Positions 1 through 7,227 of a DNA stretch of 40,683 nucleotides are shown in pieces (the first letter of the stretch is position 1; each line of letters starts with the position of its first letter). The stretch comes from Mycobacterium syngnathidarum (GTDB taxonomy: Bacteria > Actinomycetota > Actinomycetes > Mycobacteriales > Mycobacteriaceae): NCBI RefSeq assembly GCF_001942625.1, contig NZ_MLCL01000090.1, positions 1-40,683 of the forward strand, written 5' to 3'. The notes beneath the pieces were generated by a model. That model had not been told where the DNA came from. It saw only the letters and a list, made by a program, of their open reading frames with translations, and did no database searches. The translations under genes and the position numbers were made by a program.

Positions 1-85
1 AAACGCCTGTGGAGCCTCGGTAAGTCCTCCCAACACACGGGATGCGCGAGGCGATGAAGCAGGAAGCACCCCAACCGCGGCATAG
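1..85 (+). CDS. tnpB: C-terminal end of an IS605/IS1341-type TnpB (partial)
   Basis: Only the last 28 codons are inside the window; the rest lies left of base 1. The frame starting at base 2 begins NACGASVSP and stops at TAG 83-85. An N/S-A-C-G motif near the C-terminus is familiar from actinobacterial TnpB proteins. A second frame (bases 24-149) encodes MREAMKQEAPQPRHSRTGIP, which also resembles the usual TnpB tail (MKQEAP). The two TnpB-like stretches lie in different frames, so the gene may carry a frameshift near bases 25-50, or one match is a coincidence. TnpB is an RNA-guided RuvC nuclease that helps IS605-type elements persist. Its catalytic residues would be outside the window. Family assignment also rests on the hairpin end that follows. 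Confidence 0.5.
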   Translation, partial: NACGASVSPPNTRDARGDEAGSTPTAA

Positions 86-127
86 CCGCACGGGAATCCC
101 CGCCATTCATGGCGGGGAGCACGTCAA
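1..127 (+). mobile_element. Right end of an IS605/IS1341-family element (partial)
   Basis: Base 127 (end of GTCAA after the terminal 8-bp hairpin) is the likely right boundary of the element. IS605-type elements have subterminal hairpins rather than terminal inverted repeats and make no target duplication, which fits the lack of a repeat here. The boundary lies 12 bp beyond the speE stop codon, so insertion appears to have left speE intact. The left end, any tnpA, and the target-adjacent motif are outside the window. Confidence 0.5.
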
Positions 128-147
128 GGACCGCAACGGTCACCGGT
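70..147 (+). ncRNA. 3' end of a TnpB omega-RNA (reRNA) plus presumptive guide
   Basis: A small hairpin (GCGGC 77-81 / GCCGC 85-89) is followed by GGGAAT and a perfect 8-bp hairpin (CCCCGCCA 98-105, loop TTCA, TGGCGGGG 110-117). The sequence then ends with AGCACGTCAA at 127. This layout matches the right end of IS1341-type TnpB elements, where the omega-RNA scaffold ends at the element boundary (here ...GTCAA) and the next 16-20 nt of flanking DNA act as guide. The guide would begin at base 128 (GGACCGCAACGGTCACCGGT) and run across the speE stop codon. The 5' start of the RNA cannot be placed because the element is cut by the window edge. This is inferred from structure and position. Confidence 0.5.
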
Positions 148-1684
148 AACCCGATCGCATGTCTTCGACGATGCGGGGGTTCGCCAGCGTCGACGGCTCC
201 ATCGGACGGCGGCCGATGTCGTCGGAAAACACCGTCGCGGCGTCGAGCACCCGTTGGTCGAGGAACCGCAGCTGCGGCGTGTCGGGCGGCATGGCCGGTT
301 TCGGCGGGGTCGAGCCGAGGCGGGCCAGGGCGAAACCCCAGTCGCCGAAGGTCGGCACATGAACGTGGTACGGCGTGACGGCGAAGCCGGCGGACTCGAT
401 CGTGGAGATGTTGCGCCAGAACGCATTCAACGTGGAGAACGGGCTTCCCGTCTGAACCGTCAGCAGTGCCTGGGGAGCCATCGCCCGACTGACCAACGCA
501 TAGAACTCCGTCGAGTACAAGCGGCCCAACGCCGGGGTGTCCGGGTCGGGCAGATCAACGATGACCGCGTCGAATCCGCCTGCGGGCATCGGCTGCGGAT
601 TCCGCAGCCATGTCAACGCATCGTCGACGACGACGTGTACACGGCGGTCCTGCAGGGAGCCCTTGTTGATGTCGCGCAGTGTGGTGCGGGCCAGATCGAT
701 CACCGCGGGATCCAGCTCGACCTGAACGATCGTGTCGATTCCGGGTTGCCGCAGCAGTTCTCGTGCGGCGAGACCGTCGCCACCACCGAGGATCAGCACC
801 GAACGGGTGTCGGCGCCGAGCGCGGGGTAGACCAGGCTCTCGGTATAGCGGAACTCGTCGCGAGTGGAGAACTGCAGCGCTCCGTCGAGATACAGCCGGG
901 TGTCGTTGTCCCTGCGGGTCACCACGATCTCTTGGTAGGCCGACCGCTGGAACGCCACGATGGGGTCGGCGTAAAGCGTTTGCCGCGTGGTCGTTTCGAT
1001 GTCGTCGGCGGAGATCAGCAGGGCGGTGAGGACGCCGAGTGAGGTCGCGAGCACACCCAGGGCGGCGATCAGTTCACCGCGGCTGACCACCCGGCGCAAC
1101 AGAAACACGCTCACCACGGCGGCCGCGGTCAGGTTGATGATGCCGGTGGCTGCCGCACCGCGGATCATGCCCAGCTGGGGCAGCAGAAGAAACGGCCACA
1201 GTAGTCCGCCGATCAACGCCCCCAGGTAGTCAGCCGCATTGAGGTTGGCCAGGACCCGACCGGCGTCGGCGGCACCGGCCTTCCGTCCGCGCTGCAGCAG
1301 CGTCATCAGTAGCGGCACCTCGGCCCCTACCAGGGCGCCGATGAGCGCTGTTCCCACCGCAAGTACCCACAGCGAGCCGCCGACGAACGCAAACGCCATA
1401 TACAGCGCAGCCGCGGACAGCCCGCCGAAGATGCCCAGCAATGTCTCGACGGCGATGAAGGTGATCGCCGCCCGGCCCAGCAGCGGTTTGACCAGCAGCG
1501 CACCCGCGCCCAACGCGGCGACGTAGCCGGCGACGATCAATGACGTCGCGACGATGCCACCACCGTGGATGCTGGTCGACAGGGTGATCAGGGCAAGTTC
1601 ATAGACGATCCCGCACGCTGCGCATGCGGTGACGGCCGCCAACAGCAACGCCCGCCAACGCGGGGTAGACCGCGCCAGGTCCAC
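140..1684 (-). CDS. speE: Membrane-fused spermidine synthase-like protein (SpeE family)
   Basis: A 514-residue protein with about seven N-terminal hydrophobic segments (first ~225 residues) followed by a spermidine synthase-type methyltransferase-fold domain. Visible family motifs are YQEIVV, LDGALQFSTRDEFRY, GGGDGLAARE (about residues 300-309, aminopropyl-donor binding) and VDLPDPDTP (about 376-384, catalytic-loop Asp). The usual YHE is YTE here. The family transfers aminopropyl groups from decarboxylated AdoMet to polyamines; the membrane-fused form resembles M. tuberculosis Rv2601 (523 aa), and its true substrate is uncertain. I chose the GTG at 1684 because GAGGAG lies just upstream; an in-frame ATG at 1741 would add 19 residues with no hydrophobic or family character. 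It is the last gene of a leftward operon after DUF350. The C-terminus ends 12 bp from the TnpB element and looks complete. Confidence 0.85.
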   Translation of the reverse strand: MDLARSTPRWRALLLAAVTACAACGIVYELALITLSTSIHGGGIVATSLIVAGYVAALGAGALLVKPLLGRAAITFIAVETLLGIFGGLSAAALYMAFAFVGGSLWVLAVGTALIGALVGAEVPLLMTLLQRGRKAGAADAGRVLANLNAADYLGALIGGLLWPFLLLPQLGMIRGAAATGIINLTAAAVVSVFLLRRVVSRGELIAALGVLATSLGVLTALLISADDIETTTRQTLYADPIVAFQRSAYQEIVVTRRDNDTRLYLDGALQFSTRDEFRYTESLVYPALGADTRSVLILGGGDGLAARELLRQPGIDTIVQVELDPAVIDLARTTLRDINKGSLQDRRVHVVVDDALTWLRNPQPMPAGGFDAVIVDLPDPDTPALGRLYSTEFYALVSRAMAPQALLTVQTGSPFSTLNAFWRNISTIESAGFAVTPYHVHVPTFGDWGFALARLGSTPPKPAMPPDTPQLRFLDQRVLDAATVFSDDIGRRPMEPSTLANPRIVEDMRSGYR

Positions 1685-1773
1685 GTGGCTTCTCCTCTGC
1701 TCGTCCCCGTTGTTCGTCGATCCTGGCGGGGGCGCCAGCAATTACCCCGTGCGGGTCGGCGCCGCTTTGACAG

Positions 1774-2232
1774 TCATGACAAGGCCGCGGCGTTGACCGC
1801 TCCCACGGCCAGCAGGGCAACCGCCGTGGCGACGGCTGCGGGGTGCAGATGTTCTTCGGTGATCAGGTCACGGAAGCGCCCGGGCACGGCGATCTCGAGC
1901 ACGATGAGCGCCACCCCCTGCAGGGCGACACCGACGAAGCCGTATACCGCGGCGTCGACCAGGCCTTGAGCGAGTTCGCTGGAACTCGCCGCGATGGCGG
2001 TGGCGACCACCAATGCCAGCGCGGCGTACATGCCACAGGCCACGGCGACAGCGTTGGGCCGCCGCTCGACGAACACCAGAGTGCGCAGGTTGCCCGGCGT
2101 CAACAGGTTGACCATCAGGAAGCCGGACAGCAGGACCACGACGCCGACGACGAAGTACAGGATCGCGGCGACCACGTTCTGCAGCAGGCTTTCGCCGCTG
2201 ACCGTTCCGAATTCGACGATGGCCAAATACAT
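1774..2232 (-). CDS. DUF350 (YjfL-like) integral membrane protein
   Basis: A 152-residue, very hydrophobic protein with four predicted membrane segments (about 20-40, 64-82, 90-115, 132-151), consistent with the duplicated two-helix DUF350 unit. The conserved-looking core includes [14 protein letters not shown] and the charged segment [12 protein letters not shown]. Its function is unknown. DUF350 genes recur next to spermidine synthase-like and DUF4178 genes in actinobacteria, and next to yjfI/J/K/M and the ATP-grasp gene yjfC in E. coli. AAGGAG sits 6 nt before the ATG at 2232, which fixes the start. It lies 36 bp after the DUF4247 gene and 89 bp before the chosen speE start, all on one strand. 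It corresponds in position to Rv2600. Confidence 0.85.
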   Translation of the reverse strand: MYLAIVEFGTVSGESLLQNVVAAILYFVVGVVVLLSGFLMVNLLTPGNLRTLVFVERRPNAVAVACGMYAALALVVATAIAASSSELAQGLVDAAVYGFVGVALQGVALIVLEIAVPGRFRDLITEEHLHPAAVATAVALLAVGAVNAAALS

Positions 2233-2268
2233 GGAACTCTCCTTAATTGGTTGGCCGTGCTGTGGGCA

Positions 2269-2700
2269 CTACTTCGCCCCACCGGGGCCGCCCGAGCTGC
2301 CGCCGGCGCCGCCCGCGGGTGAGCCGGGGGTGAATCCTGGGCCCAGATAGATGAAGCCGCCGTGGCGGTATCGGGCGTTGGTGTCCTCGACTCGGATGCT
2401 GCATGGGTGGTTGGCGTCGGGGCCGACGGACACGATGTCGTCGTCGTAGCGCAGGTAGGTGGTGCCGCGATCGGTCGCGCGGGCCTCGGGCGCCTTGAAG
2501 GCGGCGAGTTCGTCGGCCACGCGTTGGGGTGAGCCGTCGCACACATAGCGCGAACCGCCCGCGTCGCGCGAGTACTCCTGGTATCTGTCCGCCACATGTG
2601 AGCGGATGTTGTTGCCCAACAGTGCGATTCCCCACACCAGGAACACGACACCGGCGATTGCCAGTCCGCCGGCCAACCAGAACCCGTTGCTGCGGCTCAT
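2269..2700 (-). CDS. DUF4247 single-pass membrane/exported protein
   Basis: A 143-residue protein, the same length as my recollection of Rv2599, with one N-terminal hydrophobic segment (about 9-29, FWLAGGLAIAGVVFLVWG) and a mostly extracytoplasmic remainder. Two cysteines (VCDGSP and HPCSIRV) could form a disulphide. The C-terminus is Gly/Ser/Pro-rich (GGAGGSSGGPGG). The ATG at 2700 overlaps the stop of the upstream DUF2617 gene as ATGA, so translation is probably coupled; an ATG 9 bp further up is possible. Biochemical role unknown. Its position between DUF2617 and DUF350 suggests an envelope component of the same system as the membrane SpeE. Confidence 0.8.
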   Translation of the reverse strand: MSRSNGFWLAGGLAIAGVVFLVWGIALLGNNIRSHVADRYQEYSRDAGGSRYVCDGSPQRVADELAAFKAPEARATDRGTTYLRYDDDIVSVGPDANHPCSIRVEDTNARYRHGGFIYLGPGFTPGSPAGGAGGSSGGPGGAK

Positions 2701-3197
2701 GACCGCCACCGGCTGCTGGTGTAAACGACGCTACCGCCGGTGGCGTCGGGATACAGATGCCAGGTCTGCCAGTGCCAGCCGGCCCCGTCGGGTTCGGCGG
2801 CCAGCGCGGTGAGCGCGGCCCGGTCACCGGGAAATGTGCCGCCCAGCCACCCGCGATCGTGGGTACATCGGTGGCGCAAGGTGTGGGCAAGCCGGCGAAA
2901 GTCGGCCGCGTCGTGGGCGCGGGTGTGCGAGTCGAGACGGTAGCCGGGCGCGACGGCGCGGCCAGGCAGCTTGGCCTCGGCCTGGGCTGTGCACGAAACC
3001 TCTTCGGAGAAATGGCAATTCGCGGTCGTGACGGTGATGATGTGCGATGCGCCGAGCACTCCGAGAATCAGGACGCCGCCGTCGGGGTGCACTACCTCGT
3101 GGGTCACCAGCGGCGATGCGGCCGGGCCGTTCAACGCGAGCCGCAATTCCGTTCCCGACACGTCGGCCGGGGGTATGGCGAGTCGATGCAAGGGCAA
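2697..3197 (-). CDS. DUF2617 family protein
   Basis: A 166-residue soluble protein beginning LPLHRLAIPPADVSG, read from a TTG start at 3197 (a second TTG at 3191 is possible). The start is inferred from homology: Rv2598 has about 164 residues and a similar N-terminus. The upstream frame is open for another 126 codons, but that part is low-complexity Arg-rich sequence read out of frame through the neighbour and is not credible. Features include ILGVLGASH, CHFSEEVSCTAQ with paired Cys, and an aromatic C-terminal part (GAGWHWQTWHLYPD). Function unknown. The gene begins 8 bp after the stop of the DUF4178 gene and ends in a 4-bp overlap with DUF4247, so it is embedded in the operon. Confidence 0.75.
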   Translation of the reverse strand: MPLHRLAIPPADVSGTELRLALNGPAASPLVTHEVVHPDGGVLILGVLGASHIITVTTANCHFSEEVSCTAQAEAKLPGRAVAPGYRLDSHTRAHDAADFRRLAHTLRHRCTHDRGWLGGTFPGDRAALTALAAEPDGAGWHWQTWHLYPDATGGSVVYTSSRWRS

Positions 3198-3205
3198 GGG
3201 CTGTC

Positions 3206-3814
3206 CTAGGCGGTGGCCGGCGGCGCCGGGTAGACGGTGAGTTCGCCGGGCCGCACCGGCCTTCCCACCGATACCTCCCACGGCATCTCCGGCGCCCATC
3301 GCTCGAACCCGAGGAAGTTCGTCTCGCCCGCGTCGGCGTAGTCGACGAACTCCATCTCGCCCCCGCCGGGTAACCCGGTGGTGCCTTCGGTCGTGTAGGA
3401 CGCACGGCCCCGTTCGGTTTCCCCGTAGGCGACGCCGTCGACCGCCAGTTCGCCGCCGGGTTGCTGCGTGAGGTTCTTGCGGCGGGTCCACATCACGAGT
3501 TCCAGTCGGCCCTCGTCCTCCTCGACGCTGAACCAGATCGGTTCGGCGCCGCCTTCGAGGAGATGTTCCCACCACACGAACGGGCCCTGGCGCAGGGTGA
3601 CCGTGCCGCGCACCACGTAGTCGACGCCGCCGTGGCTGACGATGGCTCCCGGTCCGAGCTGGCGTGGGCCGAACTCTGGTGCCGTCGCGGCGAATCTGAG
3701 CGGGTCCTGGCGTGCGCTTGGTGCAACAGGCTTTTTCCGCCGGCGCGACATGACGACAACAAGTACTACGGCTACCAATAGAACGATGACGAGCGCGATC
3801 AGGAGCGTGTCCAC
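3206..3814 (-). CDS. DUF4178 membrane-anchored protein, copy B
   Basis: A 202-residue protein with one N-terminal transmembrane helix (LLIALVIVLLVAVVLVVVM), a basic stop-transfer stretch (SRRRKKP) and a DUF4178 domain containing LGPGAIVSHGGVDYVVRG, GPFVWWEHLLEGG and RASYTTEGTTGLP. The start is the GTG at 3814, preceded by GGAAGG; the open frame extends upstream only by reading the neighbour out of phase. It is closely similar along its whole length to the next gene upstream (same length, shared long motifs and the C-terminal LTVYPAPP), so the two are tandem paralogs. DUF4178 domains are often coupled to DUF350 and polyamine-type genes; the activity is unknown. Confidence 0.85.
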   Translation of the reverse strand: MDTLLIALVIVLLVAVVLVVVMSRRRKKPVAPSARQDPLRFAATAPEFGPRQLGPGAIVSHGGVDYVVRGTVTLRQGPFVWWEHLLEGGAEPIWFSVEEDEGRLELVMWTRRKNLTQQPGGELAVDGVAYGETERGRASYTTEGTTGLPGGGEMEFVDYADAGETNFLGFERWAPEMPWEVSVGRPVRPGELTVYPAPPATA

Positions 3815-3936
3815 GCGAACCTTCCGTACGGCGATGGGAGCGGTGCGGGTAATCGCACCGTAGCAGTCGGGGGTGTGTCGGCCGGGCGCCGACAAGCGGA
3901 GTCGCTGTCCCGCGATACCGCGTCGCCCGGGGCGTC

Positions 3937-4545
3937 CTATCCGGTCGGGGGCGGGGCGGGGTACACGGTGAGTTCGCCGGGCAACACCGTGCGGCCGACG
4001 GAAACCTCCCAGGGCATCGTCGGCGCCCACTGCTCGAATCCCAGGAATCTGGTTTCGTCGGCGCTGTTGTAGTCGACGTATGTCACATCGCCGGCCGGTG
4101 GCAGACCGGTGGTTCCCTCGGTGGTGTAGGAGGCGCGTCCGCGTTCGGATTCGCGGTACCTGACGTTGTCGATGGTGTGGTCCCCTCGGGGGTGCAGTGC
4201 CAGGTCCTGGCGCCGGTACCACATGGTCAGGTCCAGCCGTCCGTCGTCCACTGCGACGCCGAACCAGACGGGTTCCGGTCCACCCTCCAAGAGGTGTTCC
4301 CACCATACGAAAGGACCGTCACGCAGCGTTACCGAACCACGCACCACGTAGTCGACTCCGCCGTGGCTGACGATTGCGCCCGGCCCGAGCTGGTGGGGGC
4401 CGAAGCCTGCGGTCTCGGCGAACCTCACCGGATCGTGTCTGCCGGGCGGCCGGTCGGCCGTACTCGGTTTGTTCCATGCAGCGATGAACACCACCGCCGC
4501 CGCGATGAACAGCAGGACGGCAAGGACAATCAGTAGGCTCCCCAC
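3937..4545 (-). CDS. DUF4178 membrane-anchored protein, copy A
   Basis: A 202-residue protein with an N-terminal transmembrane helix (LLIVLAVLLFIAAAVVFIAA) and a C-terminal DUF4178 domain with the blocks LGPGAIVSHGGVDYVVRG, GPFVWWEHLLEGG, ERGRASYTTEGTTGLP and ELTVYPAPP. The start is a GTG at 4545 with a perfect AGGAGG 6 nt upstream, making this probably the first gene of the six-gene operon. It resembles Rv2597 (about 206 aa). The helix and linker differ from copy B much more than the domain does, which suggests two membrane partners or a heteromer rather than simple redundancy. The 122-bp gap to copy B has no visible terminator. Confidence 0.85.
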   Translation of the reverse strand: MGSLLIVLAVLLFIAAAVVFIAAWNKPSTADRPPGRHDPVRFAETAGFGPHQLGPGAIVSHGGVDYVVRGSVTLRDGPFVWWEHLLEGGPEPVWFGVAVDDGRLDLTMWYRRQDLALHPRGDHTIDNVRYRESERGRASYTTEGTTGLPPAGDVTYVDYNSADETRFLGFEQWAPTMPWEVSVGRTVLPGELTVYPAPPPTG

Positions 4546-4629
4546 CTGACGCCTCCTGTGGTGGATGCGGTTGTGTAGTGAATTCGGCTAGACGCTAACA
4601 GCTTCGACGGGTGCGTCTGGTCGGCCGAT

Positions 4630-5289
4630 TCAGCGCAGGATCGTGGCCACGATCCCGGCCAGGTAACCCAGCCGCGCCACCTCCGACGGCCGGAAGCCCG
4701 GACCGCCGGGGCGGCCCAGCACGACCGCGGTGTCGTGGTCGCCCAACGGCGCGGCGGCCAGGGTGGTGTCCATGTCGCGCCAGACCTGCGGCACCCAGTC
4801 TTGCGTGCCGTCGAGCGGGGCGGCCTGCGCCAGTGGCAACCAGGGCGCCGACTGCGCCTGCGTCTCGGGCGCGCCGTGGCTCGCGGCGATGCGTTCCACG
4901 CCCGTTGCGGTGGAGCGGACCACGACGCACCAGCTGACGCGCAGCACCCGGGGTGCTTCTTCGGCGAGGACGCGCAGCCGGTCTGCCTTGGAGCGGGCGG
5001 CGGCGACATGGTCGATCAGCTCGAGCTCACGATGTGCCTCAAGCAACCCGGTGTGTGGACGGATGCTGTCGACGTAGACGCCGGACAGGTTCTCGGCAGC
5101 GGTGATCAAGGTGTCCGGCATGGAGCCCTGCGGCAGCTCGACGACCAGATCGTCGATGGCATAGTCGGCTCCGCGCTCGACGACGTCGAGCGAAAGGATG
5201 TCGGCGCCGACCGAGCCGAGCGCCACGGCGAGCGAGCCGAGGCTGCCTGGTCGGTCCTCGAGCTGGACCCGCAGCAGATACGAAGGCAC
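4630..5289 (-). CDS. ACT-domain protein (Rv3013-like)
   Basis: A 219-residue protein beginning VPSYLLRVQLEDRPGSLGSLA, a canonical ACT (amino acid-binding) domain over the first ~75 residues (GADILSLDVVERG). It is followed by a unique ~140-residue region with RVLRVSWCVVVRS and a conserved tail (DHDTAVVLGRPGGPGFRPSEVARLGYLAG). The GTG at 5289 matches the N-terminus of Rv3013 (218 aa) and has AAAGGTG upstream; an ATG 36 bp further up adds a cysteine-containing extension with no support. It is divergent from gatC. ACT domains usually sense amino acids; no enzyme domain is attached, so it is probably regulatory. The C-terminal part may be GAF-like. Its ligand is unknown. Confidence 0.85.
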   Translation of the reverse strand: MPSYLLRVQLEDRPGSLGSLAVALGSVGADILSLDVVERGADYAIDDLVVELPQGSMPDTLITAAENLSGVYVDSIRPHTGLLEAHRELELIDHVAAARSKADRLRVLAEEAPRVLRVSWCVVVRSTATGVERIAASHGAPETQAQSAPWLPLAQAAPLDGTQDWVPQVWRDMDTTLAAAPLGDHDTAVVLGRPGGPGFRPSEVARLGYLAGIVATILR

Positions 5290-5378
5290 GCGCAACACCT
5301 TTGCACAGCAGGGGTGCCGCGGCATGCCGGTGGCCGGCCCGGACCACCGCCGGGGCGAGCCTGGTTTGGTGCTTTGAC

Positions 5379-5384
5379 TAGGCT
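5379..5384 (+). promoter_or_regulatory. -10 box of gatC (near-leaderless)
   Basis: TAGGCT fits the mycobacterial TANNNT -10 consensus. It predicts transcription start around 5391, two bases before the GTG at 5393. No Shine-Dalgarno sequence precedes that GTG. Confidence 0.5.
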
Positions 5385-5392
5385 GCTTTGTC

Positions 5393-5692
5393 GTGTCGAA
5401 GATCTCCCGAGACGAGGTTGCCCATCTGGCGCGTCTGGCGCGTCTGGCGCTGACCGACGACGAACTGGACAGTTACGCCGGCCAGCTGGACGCCATCCTC
5501 GGCCACGTCAGCCAGATTCAGTCCGTCGACGTCACCGGTGTGGAGCCGACGGACAACCCGCTGAAGGACGTCAACGTCAGCCGGCCTGACGTTGTCGAGC
5601 CGTGCCTGACGCAGGAGGAAGCGCTGGCTGCCGCGCCGCGTGCCGAAGACGGGCGCTTCGCCGTGCCGCGGATTCTCGGAGAGGGTGAATGA
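5393..5692 (+). CDS. gatC: Glu-tRNA(Gln)/Asp-tRNA(Asn) amidotransferase subunit C
   Basis: A 99-residue protein of the usual GatC length, with [22 protein letters not shown] near the N-terminus and [11 protein letters not shown] in the middle, both standard family blocks. GatC wraps around and stabilises GatA-GatB in the amidotransferase that converts Glu-tRNA(Gln) to Gln-tRNA(Gln), an essential step in mycobacteria because they lack glutaminyl-tRNA synthetase. The GTG start has no ribosome-binding site but lies 8 nt after a -10 box, so the mRNA is probably leaderless. Its stop overlaps the gatA ATG (ATGA). Confidence 0.95.
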   Translation: MSKISRDEVAHLARLARLALTDDELDSYAGQLDAILGHVSQIQSVDVTGVEPTDNPLKDVNVSRPDVVEPCLTQEEALAAAPRAEDGRFAVPRILGEGE

Positions 5693-7179
5693 CGAGCATG
5701 AGTGATTTGACCCGTCGCGATGCGGCGACCCTAGGGGCCCAGATCGCGGCCAAGGAGGTCTCCTCGACCGAGGTGACCCAGGCCCACCTGGACCAGATCG
5801 CCGCGACCGACGACCGTTTCAACGCTTTCCTGCACGTGGCAGCCGAATCCGCGCTGGCCGCCGCGGCCCGGATCGACGCGGCCGTGGCCGCCGGTGAGAC
5901 GCTGCCGTCGCCGCTGGCCGGGGTGCCGCTGGCGCTCAAGGACGTCTTCACCGCCACCGACATGCCCACCACCGCGGGATCCAAGATCCTGGAAGGCTGG
6001 CGTGCGCCGTACGACGCGACGGTGACCGCGCGGCTGCGTGCCGCGGGCATTCCGATCCTCGGCAAGACGAACATGGACGAATTCGCCATGGGGTCGTCGA
6101 CGGAGAACTCGGCTTACGGCCCGACCCGCAACCCGTGGAACACCGAGCGGGTGCCGGGCGGATCGGGCGGCGGTAGCGCCGCGGCGCTCGCGGCCTACCA
6201 GGCCCCACTCGCCATCGGCACCGACACCGGCGGGTCGATCCGTCAGCCGGCCGCGCTCACCGCGACCGTCGGTGTCAAGCCCACGTACGGCACCGTCTCG
6301 CGGTACGGCCTGATCGCGTGTGCATCCTCGCTGGACCAGGGCGGCCCCTGCGCGCGCACCGTGCTCGACACCGCGCTGCTGCACCAGCTGATCGCCGGCC
6401 ACGATCCGCGCGACTCCACCTCCGTGGACGCCCCGGTGCCCGACGTGGTCGGTGCGGCCCGGGCCGGTGCGGCCGGTGATCTCAAGGGCGTGCGCGTCGG
6501 CGTGGTCAAGCAGCTGCGTGGTGAGGGATACCAGCCCGGCGTGCTGGACTCGTTCAATGCCGCAGTCGCCCAGCTGACCGCACTCGGCGCCGAAGTCAGT
6601 GAGGTCGACTGCCCGCACTTCGACCACGCGATGGACGCCTACTACCTGATCCTGCCGTCGGAGGTGTCCAGCAACCTGGCCCGATTCGACGCGATGCGGT
6701 TCGGGCTGCGTGTCGGCGACGACGGCACCCACAGCGCCGAGGAGGTCATGGCGTTGACCAGGGCCGCCGGATTCGGGCCGGAGGTCAAGCGCCGGATCAT
6801 GATCGGCACATATGCGTTGTCGGCGGGCTACTACGACGCCTACTACAACCAGGCGCAGAAGGTGCGCACCCTGATCGCCCGTGACCTGGAGCAGGCCTAC
6901 CAAAGCGTGGACGTCCTGGTGTCCCCGGCGACACCGACGACGGCGTTCCGGCTGGGGGAGAAGGTCGACGATCCGCTTGCCATGTACCTGTTCGACCTGT
7001 GCACGCTGCCGCTGAACCTGGCCGGGCACTGCGGCATGTCGGTTCCGTCGGGCCTGTCGCCCGACGACGGCCTGCCCGTCGGTCTGCAGATCATGGCGCC
7101 GGCCCTGGCCGACGACCGGCTGTACCGCGTCGGCGCGGCGTACGAGGCGGCCCGCGGTCCGTTGCCCAGCGCGCTGTAA
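5689..7179 (+). CDS. gatA: Glu-tRNA(Gln)/Asp-tRNA(Asn) amidotransferase subunit A
   Basis: A 496-residue amidase-signature enzyme that releases ammonia from glutamine for GatB. The Ser-cisSer-Lys triad is recognisable as K84 (LALKDVF), S159 ([15 protein letters not shown]) and S183 ([13 protein letters not shown]), with the same spacing as characterised GatA proteins. The ATG at 5689 overlaps the gatC stop and follows GGAGAGG; a second ATG at 5698 (MSDL) is an alternative start. Tight coupling with gatC fits stoichiometric assembly. gatB is separated by pfkA, as in M. tuberculosis. Confidence 0.97.
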   Translation: MTSMSDLTRRDAATLGAQIAAKEVSSTEVTQAHLDQIAATDDRFNAFLHVAAESALAAAARIDAAVAAGETLPSPLAGVPLALKDVFTATDMPTTAGSKILEGWRAPYDATVTARLRAAGIPILGKTNMDEFAMGSSTENSAYGPTRNPWNTERVPGGSGGGSAAALAAYQAPLAIGTDTGGSIRQPAALTATVGVKPTYGTVSRYGLIACASSLDQGGPCARTVLDTALLHQLIAGHDPRDSTSVDAPVPDVVGAARAGAAGDLKGVRVGVVKQLRGEGYQPGVLDSFNAAVAQLTALGAEVSEVDCPHFDHAMDAYYLILPSEVSSNLARFDAMRFGLRVGDDGTHSAEEVMALTRAAGFGPEVKRRIMIGTYALSAGYYDAYYNQAQKVRTLIARDLEQAYQSVDVLVSPATPTTAFRLGEKVDDPLAMYLFDLCTLPLNLAGHCGMSVPSGLSPDDGLPVGLQIMAPALADDRLYRVGAAYEAARGPLPSAL

Positions 7180-7188
7180 CCGTTTTAT

Positions 7189-7210
7189 GCCCGGCACGGT
7201 CGTGCCGGGC
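7189..7210 (+). terminator. Hairpin between gatA and pfkA
   Basis: GCCCGGCACG (7189-7198) is followed almost directly by its exact complement CGTGCCGGGC (7201-7210). It could fold as a 9-bp stem with a 4-nt loop. There is no U-tract. It may attenuate read-through from gatCA into pfkA, which starts 17 bp downstream, or it may mask that gene's translation start. Confidence 0.45.
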
Positions 7211-7227
7211 GGGGCAAGATGGTGCCC

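Noticed and set aside
3198..3575. N-terminal extension of the DUF2617 protein
   Set aside because: Out-of-phase reading of the DUF4178 gene; the family N-terminus starts at the TTG at 3197.
3815..4306. Possible fusion of the two DUF4178 genes into one 366-residue protein
   Set aside because: The upstream part reads copy A out of phase and is Arg-rich. Copy B has its own GTG and ribosome-binding site followed by a membrane helix.
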